Counted from the stretch's first letter, positions 51,222 through 60,617 are shown. The stretch is 64,000 nucleotides of DNA from Hufsiella arboris (GCF_009834875.1 NZ_WVHT01000009.1:62001-126000); one strand, 5' to 3'. Translations and numbers: made by a program. Notes: a model not told the origin generated them from the letters alone.

Positions 51222-52067
51222 ATGCGTCGAATTTTAATAACAGGTGCTACCGGCAATGTTGGCAGGGCAATTTTATCAAACATCGCTCATAATGAGGCCG
51301 ACTTGCAGGTATTCAGTGCAACACGAATCAAAGAATCTAAAGCCGACCAGTTATATTTTAATTTCGACGATATTGAAGGAAGTAAGCACACGTTAAAACA
51401 GATCGATATTTTATTTTTATTGCGTCCGCCGCAGCTTGCCGATGTGCCAAAATATTTTAAACCGCTTATAGAAAACTGCATTGAAGTAGGTGTCAGCCAC
51501 ATAATTTTTCTTTCTGTTCAGGGCGCCGAAAACACACCGTACATTCCGCACGCCAAAATTGAGAAGCTGATCGTTGAAAGCGAAATTCCGTATACTTTTA
51601 TACGCCCGAGTTATTTCATGCAGAATTTAACTACGATGTTTTTGCAGGATATCCGTAATAAGCACAGAATTTTTATTCCGGCAGGAAAAGCAAAGTTTTT
51701 ATGGGTTGACGTGAACGACATCGGAAAAGCAATTTCAAAAGTAATTCAACATCCAAAACAACATCAGTTTAAAGCTTACACCATTACCGGAAATGATCTT
51801 AAAAGCTTTCAAGAAGTCGCTGATTTACTTTCGCGAACAACGGGAATGAATATAAGCTATCAAAGCCCGAATTTGATAAATTTCTTTTTAACGAAGCGTA
51901 AAGAGGGCATAAAAACCTCGTTTATAATAGTGATGATCGTATTGCACTACCTCCCCCGATTTCAAAAAGCACCACCGGTTACCAACGATTTTACTCAATT
52001 AACCGCCGAAGCACCGCTTACCCTTAAAAAATTCATCGAGCAGGAAAAAGCAACGTGGATCAGCTGA
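51222..52067 (+). CDS. NmrA-like NAD(P)-binding protein
   Basis: 281 residues. Atypical SDR with ILITGATGNVGRAI, FLLRPPQLADV, FLSVQGAEN, IRPSYFMQNL, VDVNDIGKAI. NmrA/NAD(P)H azoreductase-like proteins either reduce small molecules or sense the redox state; the classical YxxxK is not obvious. Divergent from ispG. No operon partner. Confidence 0.85.
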   Translation: MRRILITGATGNVGRAILSNIAHNEADLQVFSATRIKESKADQLYFNFDDIEGSKHTLKQIDILFLLRPPQLADVPKYFKPLIENCIEVGVSHIIFLSVQGAENTPYIPHAKIEKLIVESEIPYTFIRPSYFMQNLTTMFLQDIRNKHRIFIPAGKAKFLWVDVNDIGKAISKVIQHPKQHQFKAYTITGNDLKSFQEVADLLSRTTGMNISYQSPNLINFFLTKRKEGIKTSFIIVMIVLHYLPRFQKAPPVTNDFTQLTAEAPLTLKKFIEQEKATWIS

Positions 52068-52123
52068 TCCGTGAATAAATTCTTTATGGAATTTTCGTTA
52101 GAATGGAATCTTACTTTTGAGTA

Positions 52124-52597
52124 ATGAAAATAACATTGCTAACTGTTGGTAAAACGGAAGATAAGTACCTGGTTGAGGGCATGGAGAAATATATCAAAAG
52201 ACTGAAGCATTATATCAACTTTAAACTGGTTGAACTCCCGGAACTCAAGCAAACTAAAAATCTGTCAGAAGACCAGCAAAAAGCTAAGGAGGCTGAATTG
52301 ATTTTTAAACACCTTAACAACACTGACCATTTAATACTGTTAGATGAGCGCGGAGAAGAATATTCGTCGGTACAGTTTTCCGGATTTTTAAACAAAAAAA
52401 TGATTGCCAGTGTGCAGCAACTTGTTTTTGTAATTGGCGGCCCGTATGGTTTCGATGTCACACTGCATCAACGGGCTAACAACAAACTGTCGCTTTCAAA
52501 AATGACTTTTTCGCACCAAATGGTTAGGCTGTTTTTTATCGAACAAGTTTACCGTGCTCTCACTATTCTGAAGGGCGAACCTTACCATCACGAATAA
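52124..52597 (+). CDS. rlmH: 23S rRNA pseudouridine-1915 N3-methyltransferase
   Basis: 157 residues, normal for the SPOUT-family RlmH. Knot region with LILLDERGEEYSS, FVIGGPYGFD and the C-terminal SHQMVRLFFIEQVYRALTILKGEPYHHE. Methylates the pseudouridine in helix 69 of 23S rRNA on 70S ribosomes using SAM. The following 40-residue gene is co-directional. Confidence 0.97.
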   Translation: MKITLLTVGKTEDKYLVEGMEKYIKRLKHYINFKLVELPELKQTKNLSEDQQKAKEAELIFKHLNNTDHLILLDERGEEYSSVQFSGFLNKKMIASVQQLVFVIGGPYGFDVTLHQRANNKLSLSKMTFSHQMVRLFFIEQVYRALTILKGEPYHHE

Positions 52598-52627
52598 ACA
52601 ACGAACTGATAAAACCGTTATAATTAT

Positions 52628-52750
52628 ATGTTAAACGCAAAGAGAAATTACAGATATAAGGGAGTGAACCCTGATAAAGAGCAAAAGAATTTTTGGATAT
52701 GGGTTGTGGTCGGATTAGCCATCGCGGCGATCATTATGTTCGTGTTTTAA
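52628..52750 (+). CDS. Small single-pass membrane protein, 40 residues
   Basis: Starts at ATG 52628, 31 bases after rlmH. A basic, tyrosine-rich N terminus (MLNAKRNYRYKGVNPDKEQK) precedes one membrane helix (WIWVVVGLAIAAIIMFVF). The positive N terminus predicts an N-in orientation. Family unknown. Clean start, charge pattern and a full helix support a real gene. Confidence 0.55.
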   Translation: MLNAKRNYRYKGVNPDKEQKNFWIWVVVGLAIAAIIMFVF

Positions 52751-52840
52751 CTACACAGAAAGGTTTACTAATACTTTTTGGTGGTTAAAGTCCCACCGAT
52801 AACGCTGAAATAAATAAGTTAAAAGTAATTTTGTAAATAT

Positions 52841-52891
52841 TGAAATGAACGGCGGTAGCTCTTGGATACTTTAGTCCCGCTGTTCATTTCA
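52841..52891. repeat. Hairpin-forming repeat with TAGTCCCGC
   Basis: TGAAATGAACGGCGG (52841-52855) pairs with CCGCTGTTCATTTCA (52877-52891) through one wobble. The right arm contains TAGTCCCGC, whose complement GCGGGACTA recurs in copies d and e. Confidence 0.6.
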
Positions 52892-53041
52892 AGTTTTTTG
52901 CTAACGTTTGCAAAATACTGAAAGCATCGGCGACAAAAAAGCCTTTCATTTCCATCGGGTTTATTGAACGAAAACCCGTTTCCCATCGGATATCGACGCC
53001 GGTGCAATCCCATCATAGCAGCAATGAATCAACGGTTTTAA

Positions 53042-53130
53042 ACCCGACATAAGTGGAAAGTCTTGAAGTTGAAGTAATGACAATTAAAGCAATACCATTC
53101 AGTTCAAGCTTGAAACATTGGCGGGACTAT
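53042..53130 (+). repeat. Dispersed intergenic repeat copy d
   Basis: Runs from ACCCGACAT to CATTGGCGGGACTAT, 89 bases, with GGAAAG and AAGCTTGAA inside. The same order of motifs and almost the same length occur at 55861-55948. Confidence 0.65.
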
Positions 53131-53292
53131 CGCAACCGAAAATCGAAGAGCCTTGCTTTCCAAATAATTTAGCTTCAACTCTACAGAAAGCTATAAGATT
53201 AAAAAGCTCTTGCTCCAGCTATAAAAGCGTTTATATATTCATAAAAAAAGCGATGATCTCTCACCGCTTCTGTTATTCCTGTTTTCAGCTAC

Positions 53293-53781
53293 TTATTTAG
53301 CTTTCGCCTTCGTTTTTGCAGGCTTCTCAGCTTCAGGCTCTGTTACAACTTCTTCTTCTGTCTCTGGTGCATTATCTTCAGCGTCAGCCGTTGCAGGCTC
53401 TTCTGTAAACAAAGGCAATTCCTTAATGATATTGAACCAGGTAACGATCTTTTTCATATCCGAAGCATAAACCCGCTCTTCATCATGCTCAGGAGCTACT
53501 TCCCTGAAATATACTCTTAAAGTTTTACCATCAGCTTTTTTAATATCCGGAACAGCGCTGCCATCCTTCATGTTATTAAAAATCTCAGGCAACTTCAAGT
53601 CGCTGTCTTCACCAAAAACTGTGATATCTTCCAGCGATGCCAGTTTAGCGGTCGATAGATTCACTACCAGCTTCAGTTTCTGAGCATCCAGGCTTTCGAG
53701 TACAAAACCCGATTTGTTCTGACCGATAACTTTAAACAATCCCGGCTTGCCCGAAACCGCCACTACTCCTCTTAAATTCAT
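53293..53781 (-). CDS. DUF5606-like conserved protein
   Basis: 162 residues. The N-terminal domain (MNLRGVVAVSGKPGLFKVIGQNKSG) has a small SH3-like beta pattern, then DITVFGEDSDLKLPEIF and PDIKKADGKTLRVYFREV. The last 35 residues are a Glu/Ala/Lys-rich disordered tail (EEEVVTEPEAEKPAKTKAKAK). Widely conserved in Bacteroidota with unknown function. 6 bases downstream of the cyclophilin stop, hence the same transcript. Confidence 0.85.
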   Translation of the reverse strand: MNLRGVVAVSGKPGLFKVIGQNKSGFVLESLDAQKLKLVVNLSTAKLASLEDITVFGEDSDLKLPEIFNNMKDGSAVPDIKKADGKTLRVYFREVAPEHDEERVYASDMKKIVTWFNIIKELPLFTEEPATADAEDNAPETEEEVVTEPEAEKPAKTKAKAK

Positions 53782-53787
53782 AGCTGC

Positions 53788-54225
53788 TTATTCTTCGATT
53801 ATGTCAATACCTAAAATCTTGTCGCCCTGGCGGATGTCATCAACAACGTCAACGTTTTCAACTACTTTACCGAAGCAGGTATGATTGCGATCCAAATGCG
53901 CTGTATTGTTGCGGCTATGGCAAATAAAGAATTGTGAACTTCCGGTATCGCGGCCAGCATGAGCCATTGATAATACGCCACGGTCGTGATACTGGTTGCC
54001 ACCATCTAGCTCACATTTAATACGTGTTCCTGATCCTCCGGCACCTGTTCCGGTTGGGTCGCCGCCCTGAATTACAAAATCAGGGATAACACGGTGAAAT
54101 GTCACTCCGTCATAAAAACCTTCTTTAGCCAGTTTTAAAAAGTTGGCAACAGTGTTTGGTGCGTCCTGATCGTAAAATTGTACGGTCATGTCGCCTTTTT
54201 CTGTTTTTATAATCGCTTTGCTCAT
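53788..54225 (-). CDS. Cyclophilin-type peptidyl-prolyl isomerase
   Basis: 145 residues from the ATG at 54225; an ATG two codons upstream is also possible. Cyclophilin core with FHRVIPDFVIQGGDPTGTGAGG, LSMAHAGRDTGSSQFFI, LDRNHTCFGKVVENVDVVD. Catalytic Arg and Phe residues are retained. No signal peptide, so a cytoplasmic folding helper of the short bacterial type. Confidence 0.95.
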   Translation of the reverse strand: MSKAIIKTEKGDMTVQFYDQDAPNTVANFLKLAKEGFYDGVTFHRVIPDFVIQGGDPTGTGAGGSGTRIKCELDGGNQYHDRGVLSMAHAGRDTGSSQFFICHSRNNTAHLDRNHTCFGKVVENVDVVDDIRQGDKILGIDIIEE

Positions 54226-54294
54226 AATCAAATTTGATAAGGGGCCAAAGTTAAAAATTAAGGATTGAAGATAAAAGGATTAAAGAAGAATGTG

Positions 54295-54490
54295 GTTGAT
54301 AGTTTACAGCTGATAGTCGGCGAGACCGAAAGTCCGGAAGTTAGCTGACTGCTGATACCTGAAAGCTGATTGCTCGATAGTCTGTAAGACCATGAGTCGG
54401 AAAGTTAGTTAAGGGGGTCATGGTTGATAGTTGATGGCTCATAGCTAATGGCTGATACCTGATGCTCATAGCTGATACCTTTTTCATACC
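54295..54490. repeat. Degenerate short repeats (GCTGATACCT/ATAGCTGATA type)
   Basis: Several loose copies of GCTGATACCT and TGGCTCATAGCTGATA are spread over about 200 bases upstream of 54519. The low-complexity stretch carries many stops in all frames and no gene. Replication slippage is a likely origin. Confidence 0.55.
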
Positions 54491-54518
54491 TTTAACTTAC
54501 ATAATTCGTTAGTTTGTT

Positions 54519-55775
54519 ATGCTAAAATGGCGTCTTACCTTCCTGTTGATAATTTGCTGCTTAGTCGGCCGCTCGGCATCGATTCTTATTCCAATGGACG
54601 AGGAACAAAAAAATCATCTAAAAGCGTACGGTATCACCTACTGGGTTTTAAAAAATGGCGAGGAGGCAGACTGGCTGCTTAATTACCGCGGGGGGAGCTT
54701 TTTAATGAAATATGCACAAGCTATTGAAAACGAGTTAAAGATTCGTGGCGTGTCATACGAAGTGATTGCCGATGCGAAAGTAACCGCAATTTTAAACCAG
54801 ATTAATGATCCTGAAGTTAATATGGATATGGTGAAACTGGAAAAAGCACCAAAAATTGCCGTCTACACTCCAAAAAATAAGCTACCCTGGGACGATGCCG
54901 TTACCCTTGTTCTGACTTACGCCGAAATCCCTTACGATAAAGTTTACGACGAAGAAATACTAAAAGGCGAACTGCCAAAATACGACTGGCTTCATCTGCA
55001 TCACGAAGATTTTACCGGGCAGTACGGCCGGTTCTGGTCGGCATTCAGAACAGCGAGCTGGTACCAGGAGGACGTAAGGTTACAGGAAGCTACCGCAAAA
55101 AAACTGGGGTTTCAAAAGGTTTCTCAAATGAAGCTCGCCGTGGCAAAGGCTATCCGTGATTTTACATCCGGCGGCGGTTTTTTATTTGCCATGTGCTCCG
55201 GTACCGACAGCTTTGATATTGCCCTGGCGGCAGATGGCGTGGATATCTGCGAAAGCATGTTCGATGGTGATGGTGCCGACCCGAATGCGCAGTCAAAACT
55301 TGATTTCGGCAAAACCTTCGCCTTCCAGAATTTCCGGCTCGACCTGAATCCAGCCAATTACGAATTTTCCAATATTGACGTAACACCAACCCGTAACCTC
55401 GATCGTACGGAAGACTTTTTCACACTGTTTGATTTTTCGGCAAAATGGGATATCGTACCAACGATGCTGACACAAAATCACGACAAGGTGATCAAAGGTT
55501 TTATGGGCCAAACAACTGCTTTCCGTAAGTCGCTTATTAAACCCGATGTATTGATCATGGGCGAAACCAAAACGTCCGACGAGGCCCGATATATCCACGG
55601 CGAATTCGGCAAAGGGCAATGGACTTTTTATGGCGGCCACGACCCGGAAGATTACCAGCACGCAGTCGGCGACCCACCAACCGACCTGAGCCTGCATCCC
55701 AACTCACCGGGCTATCGCTTAATACTTAATAATATTTTATTCCCTGCCGCGAAGAAGAAAAAACAGAAAACGTAG
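54519..55775 (+). CDS. Exported conserved protein with amidotransferase-like fold
   Basis: 418 residues with a signal peptide (about 1-20). Bacteroidota relatives are often labelled asparagine synthetase B, but no AsnB motifs are seen. The central part (IAVYTPKNKLPWDDAV, YDWLHLHHEDFTGQY, FTSGGGFLFAMCSGTDSFDIAL) has the look of a class-I glutamine-amidotransferase-like or LpqB-type flavodoxin fold, with Cys in AMCSG as a possible nucleophile. GHDPEDYQH lies near the end. Periplasmic; substrate unknown. Confidence 0.7.
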   Translation: MLKWRLTFLLIICCLVGRSASILIPMDEEQKNHLKAYGITYWVLKNGEEADWLLNYRGGSFLMKYAQAIENELKIRGVSYEVIADAKVTAILNQINDPEVNMDMVKLEKAPKIAVYTPKNKLPWDDAVTLVLTYAEIPYDKVYDEEILKGELPKYDWLHLHHEDFTGQYGRFWSAFRTASWYQEDVRLQEATAKKLGFQKVSQMKLAVAKAIRDFTSGGGFLFAMCSGTDSFDIALAADGVDICESMFDGDGADPNAQSKLDFGKTFAFQNFRLDLNPANYEFSNIDVTPTRNLDRTEDFFTLFDFSAKWDIVPTMLTQNHDKVIKGFMGQTTAFRKSLIKPDVLIMGETKTSDEARYIHGEFGKGQWTFYGGHDPEDYQHAVGDPPTDLSLHPNSPGYRLILNNILFPAAKKKKQKT

Positions 55776-55860
55776 CAAAGCAATTTCACTATCTGAAGTC
55801 GACCTAAAAATCGTGATTCAGGTCTGCAAAGCCGACGAAGGAATGCCATAACGGCAATAG

Positions 55861-55948
55861 ACCCGACATTCGCGGAAAGCTTTAATGATGTATAACAGAT
55901 GATATATTCTTGTCAATCACCTTAAGCTTGCAGCATTGGCGGGACTAT
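55861..55948 (+). repeat. Dispersed intergenic repeat copy e
   Basis: Runs from ACCCGACAT through GGAAAG and AAGCTTG to CATTGGCGGGACTAT, 88 bases. Same order as copy d, about 2.8 kb away. Confidence 0.65.
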
Positions 55949-56008
55949 GGGGACAGATCAGCGATACATTTGCTCTCCACTCCCTCGACATTTTTTAGAG
56001 ATATTCTT

Positions 56009-58060
56009 TTAATTATAAAAATTCCATCTCACCCCGAACGTCAGCAAACCCTTCTGCATCGGATAACGGTTAACGGTATAAAAGCCTTTAGAGAAAAGCC
56101 CTTCGTTAGCGTAGTTATATTTCACAAAAAGATTCGCCCGCTTAAGCGTTGCTTTCAGCCAGGGATCGAAAACAGGATAACTGGAAAATTCAGTAGCCGA
56201 GATATCGTTGTAAAACTGGCTGGTATTTAAATCATAAGCCGGAGCAGCATAGGGCGTATTAAAACGCGCATCAACTCCAAGGGTTGCCTTTAGAACTTTG
56301 AATACTGGTGTTGAAAAATAAAGACTTCCATATCCATAAAATTCAGGGATGCGCAGCAGCGCACGGGAATCTGTTTTTTGGTAAGCCACAAACGTATTAA
56401 AGCCAAACTTGCCAAAGGTGAAGTTTTTGCCGGCGCTGATCTTCAGTAAATTAATATCCGACGATTCCTGGAAAGGATTGATCTTTCTCGGAAGGTAAGT
56501 TTCCGCGTAATACAGGTAATTACTAACCAGGTAATACTCCGCTTTGGCTGAAAAACTGTATTTCGGATTTTCGTACAGAAATGAGAGGTTGGTCGTTTTG
56601 GTTCGGTCGAAGTTATTGTCCCAGCTATAAAACTGGTAATTAACCTTTTCATACAACTGTTCAGGCGATTTATTGAGCATGTAGGCTCCAAGAACAATAC
56701 GCCCAACCGAGCGGCTGAGAAGAAAATTTGTATTAGCCTCATATAAAAAGTCACCTGCATTTTCGCCCTGCGCTATCTGGCTAAGCTTGCCGACAATATT
56801 TACACGATCGCTGAAACGGTATCCAACGTTTGCCTGTAAGGTAATATTCTGGAAATTCTTTTTATACTGCATTTGCCGGTACCAGTATATGTCGTAAAGC
56901 AGCCCAAGATCAAGCTTCAACTCATTTTTTATGAACTTAACTGATTTGCCTCTCAGGTAAAAGCTGTAGAAGAATTCGCTGTGCAAGTTCTTTACTTCCG
57001 TTGAATCATTTGTTATTTGAGTGATCCCGTCGTCAGGGATCAGATCTGGTAAGGCGTCATAGTTATCCGGCTCATTTCGATAGAACTTATAGCGGTTCCG
57101 TGAATATTGTAAAGTGTACGAAACGCGCTGCGTTGGCAATACGCTCGAAACAGTATCATTTCCTGCGCTGTCAATCCGGCCGATAAAATAACTTTGCCGA
57201 ATAAAAAAGGTGCTGTTGCGCCAGGTCTGCCGCGGTTGATCAGCCCTCGTTCCCTGCAACTTTACGTCGGTATAAGAACCTGAAAGTGATTCGGAACTTG
57301 TAAATAAAGAGTCGTTAATTACCGAACCATTTTCAGCTGCCTTCAATGTATTCCATATTACGTTTGCCTGCAAATTATATCGCTTTTTAGGCGACTCGTA
57401 CCAGGTAAACAAAGCGATGTTGGTGTGATTTGGTTGTTGGTTGGTATAAAAACCATTGCCGCCAATGCGATTATAGTTGGCACCAATGTTCCAGTTTGGC
57501 TTGATGTTCTGCGAATGTATTACCTGGAACAATTGCTGCGCCTGGCCGCCATTCACGTAATACAGCGAGCTAAAAGGTGAGCGTGCCCGGTAATATTTCA
57601 AGGAATCTTCTGTCAACAAATACATATCCAGGTTATGAAAGCCTGCATCAAAACCGATATTTTTTCGCGGAGTAAATAGCATATACCGGTAATCGAGTCC
57701 CATGTTTCCAAGGTTCATAGTCGGCGTCTCCGGTTGAAAAAGAGGATTATAATTTTCGAAATTCCGGTCAGTTGTGTCAATCGGTATCGTCTTGGTGCTA
57801 TCGCTTAATAACCCAATATTTGTATAACGGATATATTTTGCCGTGATAACCACCGTATCATTTTGCCCTTCTTCCCGTTTACGTAATGAGTCGATTTCCG
57901 CTCCGGGATCTTTAGGTGTTTGATTGGGTGGAGGTTGTGGTGCAGGCTGTACAACCTGTGCGCTCACCTGCGAAGCTGATAATGAAATTAACATCACGCC
58001 GGCGATAAACAGGACATATTTAAGAGAACAAGAGAAGCTTTCTTTAAAGGTTGTTATCAT
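56009..58060 (-). CDS. Putative outer-membrane porin
   Basis: 683 residues. A signal peptide (about 1-35, ending VSAQ) and a Pro-rich stretch (PAPQPPPNQTPKDPG) precede a long beta-barrel-like region with alternating aromatic strands, ending in the aromatic YN expected of a barrel C terminus (VRWNFYN). Matches the putative porin group of Bacteroidota. Its start lies 4 bases before the PNP stop on the minus strand, so the two genes are probably co-transcribed with lpxK. Confidence 0.82.
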   Translation of the reverse strand: MITTFKESFSCSLKYVLFIAGVMLISLSASQVSAQVVQPAPQPPPNQTPKDPGAEIDSLRKREEGQNDTVVITAKYIRYTNIGLLSDSTKTIPIDTTDRNFENYNPLFQPETPTMNLGNMGLDYRYMLFTPRKNIGFDAGFHNLDMYLLTEDSLKYYRARSPFSSLYYVNGGQAQQLFQVIHSQNIKPNWNIGANYNRIGGNGFYTNQQPNHTNIALFTWYESPKKRYNLQANVIWNTLKAAENGSVINDSLFTSSESLSGSYTDVKLQGTRADQPRQTWRNSTFFIRQSYFIGRIDSAGNDTVSSVLPTQRVSYTLQYSRNRYKFYRNEPDNYDALPDLIPDDGITQITNDSTEVKNLHSEFFYSFYLRGKSVKFIKNELKLDLGLLYDIYWYRQMQYKKNFQNITLQANVGYRFSDRVNIVGKLSQIAQGENAGDFLYEANTNFLLSRSVGRIVLGAYMLNKSPEQLYEKVNYQFYSWDNNFDRTKTTNLSFLYENPKYSFSAKAEYYLVSNYLYYAETYLPRKINPFQESSDINLLKISAGKNFTFGKFGFNTFVAYQKTDSRALLRIPEFYGYGSLYFSTPVFKVLKATLGVDARFNTPYAAPAYDLNTSQFYNDISATEFSSYPVFDPWLKATLKRANLFVKYNYANEGLFSKGFYTVNRYPMQKGLLTFGVRWNFYN

Positions 58061-58063
58061 GCA

Positions 58064-58882
58064 TTAATTCAGCGATGCGATCAGCTCTTTTAAAACAGTT
58101 GTCATTTTGGGCTCAGCTTCGGTAGCTACGTTGATAATTTCTTCAACCGACACCGGCTCTAATACGTCGTGGAAACCTTCGTCGGTAATAACTGAAACCG
58201 CAAACACAGGCACTTGCATATGGTTTGCTACAATCACTTCCGGCACGGTACTCATCCCAACCGCATCTCCTCCGATAATACGCAAGTAACGATACTCCGC
58301 ACGGGTTTCGAGATTTGGTCCGGGAACAGAAACATATACGCCCTGGTGGCAGGCAATGCCATGTTTTGCAGCGATCTCTATTCCGTGGCCAATCAGGTCT
58401 TTGTCGTAGGGACTGCTCATATCCGGGAACCGCGGACCAAGTTCATCAAAATTTCGTCCCCTGAGGGGATTCTCCCCCTGCAGGTTTATGTGATCATTGA
58501 TGATCATCAGATCGCCCGTTTTGATCGCAGGATTCAGTGAACCGCTGGCATTTGAAACAAATAGTTTTTTTATGCCAAGCATTTTCATCACGCGGACAGG
58601 TAAAGTGATCTGCTGCATACTGTAGCCTTCATAATGATGCAAACGGCCCTGCATTGCCACAACTTTTTTGCCGCTGAGTGTTCCGAATATCAGTTTTCCT
58701 GAATGAAATTCAAGTGTGGAGATAGGAAAATCAGGAATGTTCGAATACATTAACTGGTGTTCAACCTCAATTTCGCGAACAAGAGCTCCAAGGCCCGTTC
58801 CGAGGATTATACCAATTTCCGGCTCGAAATCACCAACTCTCTTTTTTATATATTCAGTTGTTTTGTAGATAGTTTGCAGCAT
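58064..58882 (-). CDS. Purine nucleoside phosphorylase
   Basis: 272 residues, length of trimeric PNP (DeoD/PunA type II). Motifs: GIILGTGLGALV with the phosphate loop, MQGRLHHYEGYSMQQIT, SNASGSLNP, GDAVGMSTVPEVIVA with the Glu/Met purine site, VITDEGFHD. Phosphorolysis of guanosine and inosine in purine salvage. The start overlaps the lpxK end by 29 bases. Confidence 0.95.
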   Translation of the reverse strand: MLQTIYKTTEYIKKRVGDFEPEIGIILGTGLGALVREIEVEHQLMYSNIPDFPISTLEFHSGKLIFGTLSGKKVVAMQGRLHHYEGYSMQQITLPVRVMKMLGIKKLFVSNASGSLNPAIKTGDLMIINDHINLQGENPLRGRNFDELGPRFPDMSSPYDKDLIGHGIEIAAKHGIACHQGVYVSVPGPNLETRAEYRYLRIIGGDAVGMSTVPEVIVANHMQVPVFAVSVITDEGFHDVLEPVSVEEIINVATEAEPKMTTVLKELIASLN

Positions 58883-59915
58883 AATTCACAATCAAGTTAT
58901 CGAATCTTTCCCTTTCCGGCAGATGGATCACTGCACGTACAGGAAGATAATAAACCGGAAGATCTTTTAAAAGTTCAGCAATTTCCGGATCTTTTAAGCG
59001 CTGAGCGTCTTTTTCTGTTGTCAGGATGATTTTATCTGTAGCACCCGTCGTATTAAACAGATTTGCAAGTTTAGCAATATTTTTTGTGGTAAAGGGATGA
59101 TGATCGGCATATTGAACGTGCGCTATATGGCTGGTAAATTCATGTAGTTTCGCTACCAGCGGGTCCGGGTTTGCAATGCCTGTTAATAAAACAAGATGAG
59201 TATCAGTACCGATTGACGATAATGCCTTGGTTTGCACCTGGTAAACACCTTCCATATCTGCATAATCCAGGTAAGAAAAAAACAGTTCCTGGCCGGCAAC
59301 GGGTTTTATCCTTTTAAAGATTTTTTCCCTTGCATTTTGAGACAGCGCTGGTGGAGTTTTTGTAACCACAATAACATCTGCCCTGCTTTTTCCACTCATT
59401 GGTTCGCGCAAATCACCGGCCGGAAGCAACATTTGTAAGTCGAATAAGCGCGTGAAATCAAAAAGCAAAATGCTTAAACCTGGTTTTACGTACCGGTGCT
59501 GGTAGGCATCATCAAGTAAAATTACGCTTGCTTTTTCCTTCAAAAAATTAATACCTGTAACACGATCTTCGCAAACGGCAACAGTTATATCAGGCATATT
59601 ATTTTTCAGTTGAACGGGCTCATCGCCGCCATTTGCAGCGCTTGTTTCTCCAGTAATTTCCAGAAATCCTTTTGTATTACGCCCATATCCCCTGCTTAAT
59701 GTTGCGATATGATAATCATTTTTGAGAAGCCGCGCGACATATTCGGTCATAGGGGTTTTTCCGGCGCCGCCTACAGCCAGGTTTCCGACAGAAATAACGG
59801 GAAGATTAAATGACGTCGAACGTAAAATTTGCCGGTCGAACAGATAGTTTCTTATCACAACGATCAATCCGTAAATCAAAGAAAAGGGCCACAGCGCCCT
59901 GCGAAGAAACTTCAT
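58854..59915 (-). CDS. lpxK: Tetraacyldisaccharide 4'-kinase
   Basis: 353 residues. An N-terminal membrane-associated helix (LWPFSLIYGLIVVIRNYLF), P-loop GNLAVGGAGKTP near residues 41-52, LSRGYGRN, LLDDAYQHRYV (DDxxQH active site) and FDFTRLFDLQMLLPAGDLREP. It phosphorylates the lipid A disaccharide on the inner membrane. First gene of the lpxK, PNP, porin group on the minus strand. Confidence 0.96.
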   Translation of the reverse strand: MKFLRRALWPFSLIYGLIVVIRNYLFDRQILRSTSFNLPVISVGNLAVGGAGKTPMTEYVARLLKNDYHIATLSRGYGRNTKGFLEITGETSAANGGDEPVQLKNNMPDITVAVCEDRVTGINFLKEKASVILLDDAYQHRYVKPGLSILLFDFTRLFDLQMLLPAGDLREPMSGKSRADVIVVTKTPPALSQNAREKIFKRIKPVAGQELFFSYLDYADMEGVYQVQTKALSSIGTDTHLVLLTGIANPDPLVAKLHEFTSHIAHVQYADHHPFTTKNIAKLANLFNTTGATDKIILTTEKDAQRLKDPEIAELLKDLPVYYLPVRAVIHLPERERFDNLIVNYAANYLQNN

Positions 59916-60011
59916 GCTGTAAAAATAAAAAACTCGTTTAAATGGCCCGCATCATGCACTAAAACTTATCGCCGCGGCTGCTTGTTTAAATTCTTAATCA
60001 ATGATACACCT

Positions 60012-60617
60012 ATGAAAAAATATCTTATTATTCCGCTTGTTTTGGCGACAATCTGTCAGCAAGCGTGTAACAATCAGCAAAAGAAAGATAGCGTTGAAAG
60101 CGCCGAAGCTGTTAACGATAGTACGGCGAACGTAAAGGAAGACGATTCCGAGTTTATGACGAAGGCAGCCAGCGGCGGCATGCTTGAAGTTGAGCTCGGA
60201 AAACTGGCACAGGAAAAAGGAGCTTCGTCACGCGTTAAAAATTTCGGAGCAATGATGGTAAAAGATCACACCAAGGCCGGCGACGAATTGCAGGTATTGG
60301 CAAAAACTAAAAATGTGACTTTACCACAAACACTAGGCAAAGACCACCAGGATATGTTCGACAAACTGAAAAACGAAAAAGGTATCGACTTTGATAAAGA
60401 ATATATGAAGATGATGGTTAGCGATCATAAAGAAGACATTGAAGAATTTAACGATGCAGCAAAAGAAGGCAAAGACGCCGACGTAAAGGCTTTTGCAAGT
60501 AAAACCCTTCCTGTACTTACTATGCACCTTGATTCTGCCAAAGCAATTAACGATGCGGTAATGAAAATGACCGATAACGCTGTTACCAGCGGCAGCAAAA
60601 AATTCCCAGACCATTAG
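60012..60617 (+). CDS. DUF4142 domain-containing exported protein
   Basis: 201 residues from ATG 60012. The open frame reaches back to 59829, but that stretch overlaps lpxK and lacks a signal. An N-terminal signal (YLIIPLVLATICQQAC) with a possible lipobox Cys precedes a DUF4142 four-helix bundle (EFMTKAASGGMLEVELGKLAQEK, FGAMMVKDHTKAGDELQ, KEYMKMMVSDHKEDIEEF), a ferritin-like fold of unknown role. Widespread in Bacteroidota envelope stress sets. Confidence 0.9.
   Translation: MKKYLIIPLVLATICQQACNNQQKKDSVESAEAVNDSTANVKEDDSEFMTKAASGGMLEVELGKLAQEKGASSRVKNFGAMMVKDHTKAGDELQVLAKTKNVTLPQTLGKDHQDMFDKLKNEKGIDFDKEYMKMMVSDHKEDIEEFNDAAKEGKDADVKAFASKTLPVLTMHLDSAKAINDAVMKMTDNAVTSGSKKFPDH

Larger units (their letters stand above)
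52751..53292. other. Repeat-rich intergenic stretch
   Basis: 542 bases with no convincing gene. It holds a hairpin (52841-52891), ATCGGGTTTA at 52954-52963 followed by AAAACCCG, and repeat copy d (53042-53130). The mix of shared motifs suggests nested or degraded copies of one repeat family. Confidence 0.6.

Noticed and set aside
54519-55775. Asparagine synthetase B
   Set aside because: The label is common for relatives, but there is no N-terminal Cys2 amidotransferase domain or PP-loop ATP motif, and a signal peptide is present.
59829-60011. N-terminal extension of the DUF4142 protein
   Set aside because: The added 61 residues overlap lpxK on the other strand and would bury the signal peptide; ATG 60012 gives a normal exported N terminus.
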